A DNA stretch of 26,299 bases from a virus: positions 1 through 26,299 of the IMG/VR virus record IMGVR_UViG_3300012920_000224. One strand, written 5' to 3'. The translations under genes and the position numbers were made by a program. The notes below the pieces were generated by a model. That model did not search any database. It worked only from the letters and a program-made list of their open reading frames with translations, and was not told where the DNA came from. Positions 22,185-26,299 of this stretch are shown here, one piece after another (positions within the stretch are counted from its first letter, which is position 1; every line of letters starts with the position of its first letter).

Positions 22185-24031
22185 TGGCAAGACTTCTTTC
22201 AGGCAAAGTTGGTGTTACCAGCTATTCTGGTCTATCTACAGAGAGACAGCAGACTAACGGATTTCCGTCTTTTCTAGGTCTGGAAGAGGTAGAACCTAAT
22301 TTAGGTTTACCATCTAATAACGATTTCGTATTACATGGAGATGTAAACGGAAGAAGATTCTGGGCAGCAGGTTCAGGAGCAGCATCAGGTGCTGTTGATG
22401 GTATAACAGTACAAGACCAAAGTATTACTTCAACAGGTTTTGCTGGTTCAATCACAACATTGAACTTTATAGGTAATGGTGTAACTGTAGAAGATACAAA
22501 GGTGTCTGCAGGTGCAGGGATAGAGGTTGGTGTATCTACAATCACAATCAACAAGGCAAACCTGAATATTCAGGATTCTAGTGGATTTACACCAGTCACA
22601 GGAGTTACAACGGTCAGAGTTGGATCTGGTTTATCATTTGTAGAGATACCACAAGGGCAGTTCTCATCTGGTATTGTATCATTCTTTTCCAATGCCGACT
22701 CCAAAACAGATTTTCAGGACGACAGAGGTAATGATAGTTTTCAGGACGTAACAGTAATAAGAGTAGGTGCAGGTCTTACTATAACTCAACCTGCAGCAGG
22801 GATAGCATCAATATCACCGACAGGTCATGTCGAGCACCTGAAGGTGACAGGTATTGCTTCAGCACCAATATTTGATGGTAACTTACAAGGTAATGTTACT
22901 GGTAATATAACTGGTAATGTCACTGGTAATTTGACAGGTGATTCTGCTGGAACACACACGGGGGCTGTCGTGGGTGACGTGACTGGTAATTTGACTGGTG
23001 AAATAAACTCAGGTCTTGCTACCATAACACAGTTACATGCAGCGACTATCAATACTACTGGTATTATAACTACGTCTGCTGGATTCAATGCACCTGCTGG
23101 ATCGTTCGGCTTCACGGGTGATCTTGTATCTTCTGGTGTAAGTACGGTTGCATTCTTTAGTGGTACTAATATAAAGATATCTGGAATTGGAACTGCTGAT
23201 GGTGGATTCGTTGCACCTGCCAGCAGTCAAGGGTTTGTTGGTAAGTTAGTTGGTGATCACACTGGTAATATAAACTCCACTGGTGTTAGTACCATAACAA
23301 CCTTGAGTGGTACGACTGCCACATACACATCATTTGTTGGATCACTTACAGGATCAGCCTCACTGGTTGACTTAGCACCAGAGACTGCTGATTCAACTTG
23401 TAGTATATTATTTGCAGTCAATCCCACTGGGTCTCAATCTGTAAAAACAAGCACTGGACTTACATTTGATGCCAACGCAGGTATTCTAACTGCAACAGGT
23501 TTCTCAGGCGATGGTAGTAGAATTACAAACTTAGATGCAGGTAATCTAACAGGCACACTATCAAACCTTGATGGATCAGCCCTTACAAACATAGTGTCAT
23601 CATCAGTTGATGTCACTGCAACAAACACAACAAATGCAGATCATTACATATTATTTGCGGACAGTCCCACTGGGGTTGAACCACTAAGAAGTGACACAGA
23701 TCTAAAGTATAATCCTGGTACAAATACATTGACAGCATCAGCGTTCAATGGTTCATGTACAGGACTCACAGGAGATCCAAGTATCTCCGTCACTGACGTT
23801 ACATTGAAAGGAAATATTTTACCAGACACTGATGCTGTGAGGAACTTAGGTTCACCATCAGTAAGATTTTCAAACGTATATACTGCTGACATGCACTTCA
23901 ACAATGAAGGTATCAATAATAGTATAGATGGGACATGGGGTCATTGGACTTTGCAAGAGGGCGATGAGAACATTTTCATGATAAATCAGAGAACTGGTAA
24001 GAGATACAAGATCAATCTAACTGAAGTATAA
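22184..24031 (+). CDS. Tail fibre protein with GNxT repeat tract
   Basis: A 615-aa protein starting at the last base of the previous stop. The N-terminus has MARLLSGKVGVTSYSGLSTE and a conserved-looking FPSFLGLEEVEPNLG (28-42), then LHGDVNGRRFWAAG, probably an attachment domain. Residues about 232-275 are eleven four-residue repeats of the G(N/D)xT kind, and the rest is a series of strand-turn repeats (TGIITTSAGFNAPAG, STVAFFSGTNIKISG, FSGDGSRITNLDAGNLTG). The C-terminal end has ILPDTDAVRNLGSPSVRFSN, VYTADMHFNNEG, and a terminal domain with WTLQEGDENIFMINQRTGK, a module that caps many marine phage fibres. No chaperone domain or collar is visible. It is likely a trimeric fibre of the baseplate region; the receptor is unknown. 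Confidence 0.8.
   Translation: MARLLSGKVGVTSYSGLSTERQQTNGFPSFLGLEEVEPNLGLPSNNDFVLHGDVNGRRFWAAGSGAASGAVDGITVQDQSITSTGFAGSITTLNFIGNGVTVEDTKVSAGAGIEVGVSTITINKANLNIQDSSGFTPVTGVTTVRVGSGLSFVEIPQGQFSSGIVSFFSNADSKTDFQDDRGNDSFQDVTVIRVGAGLTITQPAAGIASISPTGHVEHLKVTGIASAPIFDGNLQGNVTGNITGNVTGNLTGDSAGTHTGAVVGDVTGNLTGEINSGLATITQLHAATINTTGIITTSAGFNAPAGSFGFTGDLVSSGVSTVAFFSGTNIKISGIGTADGGFVAPASSQGFVGKLVGDHTGNINSTGVSTITTLSGTTATYTSFVGSLTGSASLVDLAPETADSTCSILFAVNPTGSQSVKTSTGLTFDANAGILTATGFSGDGSRITNLDAGNLTGTLSNLDGSALTNIVSSSVDVTATNTTNADHYILFADSPTGVEPLRSDTDLKYNPGTNTLTASAFNGSCTGLTGDPSISVTDVTLKGNILPDTDAVRNLGSPSVRFSNVYTADMHFNNEGINNSIDGTWGHWTLQEGDENIFMINQRTGKRYKINLTEV
22877..23008 (+). repeat. Eleven tandem 12-bp (4-residue) repeats in the 615-aa fibre
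   Basis: Consecutive 12-base units GGTAAYNTNACT and diverged forms encode GNLQ-GNVT-GNIT-GNVT-GNLT followed by GDSA-GTHT-GAVV-GDVT-GNLT-GEIN. The first five and the ninth to tenth are close to consensus, the central three (22949-22984) have drifted but keep the Gly codon in register. Each unit would supply one strand-turn step of a beta-helix or triple-stranded fibre. Such a tract can change length by slippage or recombination. Confidence 0.85.
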
Positions 24032-24034
24032 ATA
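24027..24034 (+). promoter_or_regulatory. Putative late promoter TATAAATA for the last fibre gene
   Basis: An exact late box that overlaps the TAA stop at 24029-24031 and ends 29 bases before the next ATG, the same design as at 19773-19780. Confidence 0.65.
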
Positions 24035-24041
24035 TAAAAGA

Positions 24042-24054
24042 TTAGAAATTCTAA
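24042..24054. repeat. Palindrome TTAGAA-A-TTCTAA in the leader of the last fibre
   Basis: Six-base arms around one central base, lying between the late promoter and the ATG at 24064. As RNA it could form a five-base-pair stem with a three-base loop next to the start codon; as DNA it could be a binding site. No Shine-Dalgarno is visible in this leader, which makes the structure more notable, but the A/T content keeps chance plausible. Confidence 0.35.
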
Positions 24055-24063
24055 AATTCAGTT

Positions 24064-26299
24064 ATGTCAAGAGGAAGAGAGCTAGCCAAGGTCGGTGGTA
24101 CTACTCAGACGATTTCTGGTATATCAACTTTTGTTGGTATCTCAACCTTTGCGTCTGACGTAAGAATCCACGGAAAACTAGATGTAGACGGAGATATATC
24201 ATATGATGAGATGACATCTGTCAACTCTAAAGTAACAGGTGTAAGTACAGTTACAGATATTAGGGTCGATAGAAATATAAACGTTGCTGGTATTACATCA
24301 GTCACTGGTGCGTTAGATGCAAATGGTGGTGCTACAATAAACACACTAATTGTAGAAGATCTCACTGACAATAGAGTTGTCATCGCAGGTACAGGTGGTG
24401 AGATAGAGGACAGTGGTAATTTGACTTTTGATGGATCAACACTTGCTGTTACAGGATCACAGACAATCAGTAGTAACATAACTGTTACTGGTAACATAGT
24501 TGGTAATGGAGATGTCGATTTAGGAAACGCCACCAGCGACACAATCACCGCCACAGGTAGATTTGACAGTGATATAGTACCAAGCACAGATGGAGCAAGA
24601 GATTTAGGTGCATCTGGATTAGAATTCAAAGATTTATATATTGATGGTACTGCAAATATAGATGCCTTAGTTGCCGACACAGCGATAGTATCTGATTTGA
24701 CTGACAACAGAGTTGTCATAGCAGGTACATCAGGAGAGTTGGAAGATAGTGCCAATCTTACTTTTGATGGTTCAACACTTGCAGTCACAGGTGCTGCCAC
24801 AGTATCAACCACTCTTGGTGTTACTGGCGAATCTACATTAGCATCCGCTACAGTCAGTGATCTAACAGACAATAGAGTCGTCATTGCAGGTACATCAGGT
24901 GCTCTAGAAGACAGTGCAAACCTTACGTTTGATGGCACAACACTCGATGTCAATGGAGACATAGAGGGATTTAGTCATACCTCTGCTCCTCATGGTTCTA
25001 CCACATCACTTACTGTGACTGTTGTTACTAAGGATGCAACTCACAGGTACAATGGTACAGGAAGCAGTAATGGTTATGCGATTGATGGAGTTCAAGCACC
25101 AACTCTTCATTTCACACCTGGCAGAACTTATAGGTTCGTACATGATAATACAGGGTCACACCCACTCAAGTTTTATCTTGAAGCAGATAAAACAACAAAC
25201 TACACTACAGGTGTAAGTTTCCAAGATACCTACACTGAGATTGCGGTAGGTGATGAGACACCAGCGATATTACATTATCAATGTACTGCTCATGCTAACA
25301 TGGGTAATGTTATAGTAACAAACTCAAATGTAGTCAATTCAAATTACGCTGGAACACTAAGAGGTGGTTTGACTGTTACAGGTGCAGAAACAACATTGTC
25401 ATCTGCTACAGTTTCTGACCTCACATCAGGTCGTGTCACATATGCAGGTGGTTCAGGAGCTTTACAAGACTCAGGTAATCTTACATTCGATGGCACAACA
25501 TTGACCGCAGCAGCAGGTGCTATCACTGGTGCTTTCGATGTTGATGGTGCGACAACTCTTGATGGGTTGACAGTGGCAGAAGCAGCAACTTTCTCTGCAG
25601 GTGTTACCATAACTGGTGCTCTTGATGCTAACGGTGGTGCATCCATTGATAACGTACAAATTGGTGTCACTGGTGATAACGAGATTGATACTTCTTCAGG
25701 TAACCTAACACTCGACTCAGCAGGTGGTACTATAACTCTTGATGATGCTGTAACAGTCACAGGAAATCTAACAGTCACAGGAAACTTACAGATTGATGGA
25801 TCAACCACAACTGTGAACTCCACAACAATGACTGTGGATGACAAAAATATTGTTCTAGGTTCTGGAGCAGCAAATGATGCAGCATGTGATGGTAGTGGTA
25901 TAACTGCAGAGTCTGGTGATGGTAATAAGACATTCAATTGGGTTGATTCAACTGATGCGTGGACATCATCTGAGCATCTAGATCTAGCGTCAGGTAAAGG
26001 TTATAAGTTGAATGGAACAACAGTATTGAGTGGAACAACACTAGGATCTAGTATTGTTACATCATCACTTACTGCTCTTGGTACTATATCCACAGGTGTA
26101 TGGAATGGTACTGCAATAGGTAATGACTACATCGCTGCTATCACATCACCTAATAAAGTAGCACTTAGTTCTCTTGACCTTGATGGAGGCACAGACATAG
26201 GTGCAGCACTGGCAGACGCTGACTTACTAATTGTAGATGATGGTGCAGGTGGCACTAACAGAAAGACTGCTGCATCACGTATCCCAGTATATGTTTTCA
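24064..26299 (+). CDS. Tail fibre protein with repeat units and an inserted cupredoxin-like domain (3' end outside window)
   Basis: Open from ATG 24064 to the window edge, 745 residues so far. The N-terminus MSRGRELAKVGGTTQTISGI leads into repeated beta modules. A 34-residue unit (SDLTDNRVVIAGTSGELEDS then NLTFDGSTLAVTG) occurs four times. Between copies 3 and 4, residues about 316-420 form a cupredoxin-like domain with putative copper ligands His366 (GSHPLKF) and Cys407, His410, Met413 (YQCTAHANMGN). Residues about 567-700 are the widespread marine fibre module NLTVTGNLQIDGSTTTVNST, VDDKNIVLGSGA and LGSSIVTSSLTALGTI. The late promoter at 24027-24034 serves it. It is probably a distal or side tail fibre; its C-terminal tip, which would show the receptor-binding or chaperone domain, is outside the window. 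Confidence 0.85.
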   Translation, partial: MSRGRELAKVGGTTQTISGISTFVGISTFASDVRIHGKLDVDGDISYDEMTSVNSKVTGVSTVTDIRVDRNINVAGITSVTGALDANGGATINTLIVEDLTDNRVVIAGTGGEIEDSGNLTFDGSTLAVTGSQTISSNITVTGNIVGNGDVDLGNATSDTITATGRFDSDIVPSTDGARDLGASGLEFKDLYIDGTANIDALVADTAIVSDLTDNRVVIAGTSGELEDSANLTFDGSTLAVTGAATVSTTLGVTGESTLASATVSDLTDNRVVIAGTSGALEDSANLTFDGTTLDVNGDIEGFSHTSAPHGSTTSLTVTVVTKDATHRYNGTGSSNGYAIDGVQAPTLHFTPGRTYRFVHDNTGSHPLKFYLEADKTTNYTTGVSFQDTYTEIAVGDETPAILHYQCTAHANMGNVIVTNSNVVNSNYAGTLRGGLTVTGAETTLSSATVSDLTSGRVTYAGGSGALQDSGNLTFDGTTLTAAAGAITGAFDVDGATTLDGLTVAEAATFSAGVTITGALDANGGASIDNVQIGVTGDNEIDTSSGNLTLDSAGGTITLDDAVTVTGNLTVTGNLQIDGSTTTVNSTTMTVDDKNIVLGSGAANDAACDGSGITAESGDGNKTFNWVDSTDAWTSSEHLDLASGKGYKLNGTTVLSGTTLGSSIVTSSLTALGTISTGVWNGTAIGNDYIAAITSPNKVALSSLDLDGGTDIGAALADADLLIVDDGAGGTNRKTAASRIPVYVF
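24355..25515 (+). repeat. Four copies of a 34-residue fibre repeat, spaced 336, 165 and 558 bases
   Basis: Units start at 24355, 24691, 24856 and 25414, each about 102 bases and reading E/SDLT..RV..AG..G.L.DS.NLTFDG.TL. Units 2 and 3 are nearly identical in protein and similar in DNA. The 2-to-3 spacing of 165 bases (55 residues) looks like the basic period; the 3-to-4 spacing exceeds it by 393 bases, the size of the inserted cupredoxin-like domain. The 1-to-2 spacing contains an additional module (DIVPSTDGARDLGASGLEFK). Confidence 0.85.
25009..25326 (+). other. Cupredoxin-like domain within the last fibre
   Basis: Residues about 316-421: strands SLTVTVVT, YAIDGVQAPTLHFTPGRTYR, FVHDNTGSHPLKFYL and ILHYQCTAHANMGNVIVTN. 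The order His, then Cys-x2-His-x2-Met near the C-terminus is the type-1 copper ligand set; the C-x2-H-x2-M spacing equals that of amicyanin, the shortest natural ligand loop. The rest, with its hydrophobic strand pattern and 'AP.LHF..G.TYRF' entry, fits the plastocyanin/azurin fold. Copper binding is inferred, not shown. Confidence 0.65.

Noticed and set aside
22877-23008. Tandem 12-bp repeats as a possible CRISPR or iteron array
   Set aside because: The units are contiguous with no spacers, keep the reading frame and encode a periodic fibre strand, so they are protein repeats.
24105-24962. Long minus-strand open frame (285 codons) opposite the last fibre, and similar ones at 25344-25937 and 4560-5297
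   Set aside because: They lie entirely opposite well-supported coding sequence, have low-complexity Val/Ser/Pro-rich or unstructured products, and no ribosome site or promoter. They come from codon bias in repeat-rich genes.
1-26299. tRNA genes, integrase/attachment sites, insertion sequences
   Set aside because: I saw no cloverleaf-like stretch, no recombinase gene and no transposon ends. Nearly every base is coding and gaps are shorter than 70 bases.

Overview
The window is a late structural region from the genome of a marine T4-like myovirus. The A/T-rich sequence, tightly packed genes with 1-4 base stop/start overlaps, T4-type late promoters (NATAAATA and the variant CTAAATA) and a full T4-type baseplate gene set (gp53, gp48, gp4, gp54, gp26, gp51, gp27, gp5 homologues) are typical of cyanophages of Prochlorococcus/Synechococcus and of related pelagiphages. 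No photosynthesis, integrase or tRNA gene is present, so the host cannot be fixed from this window.

Layout. (1) 1-791, plus strand: the tail end of a probable gp32-like single-strand DNA-binding protein, coupled by TAATG to a 2-oxoglutarate/Fe(II) oxygenase-family gene. (2) 861-3841, minus strand: a four-gene late operon read gp4 (head completion nuclease) - unknown 136-aa protein with a TTG start - gp48 (tube cap) - gp53 (wedge), probably driven by CTAAATA at 3863-3869. (3) 3870-12675, plus strand: gp54-like tube initiator, gp26, gp51, two Gly-zipper/coiled-coil proteins where T4 has gp28/gp29, gp27 hub, a tiny His/Asp/Glu-rich protein, a gp5 OB-fold hub with no visible lysozyme domain, and the beta-helical spike as a separate gene. 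(4) 12678-14059: a fibre-like structural protein and two small unknown proteins, one with a membrane segment. (5) 14102-26299: a tail fibre/adhesin cluster of five genes, including a 1890-aa beta-helix protein ending in a gp12-type collar domain, a 679-aa fibre, a 112-aa beta protein, a 615-aa fibre with a 12-bp/4-aa repeat tract, and a fibre cut off by the window end.

How it works together: groups 2 and 3 build the baseplate hub, wedge, tube start and spike; groups 4 and 5 build the host-contacting outer parts. The fibre genes are mosaics that share modules with each other and, for one beta repeat, with the gp5 C-terminus.

Most worth a second look: a cupredoxin-like domain with a complete putative type-1 copper ligand set (His366, Cys407, His410, Met413 in an amicyanin-length loop), apparently inserted between copies of a repeat in the last fibre; a nested insertion in the 1890-aa protein; the natural split of gp5 into hub and spike genes with loss of the lysozyme domain; and the His-rich acidic mini-protein between gp27 and gp5. 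All functions are inferred from sequence patterns alone.
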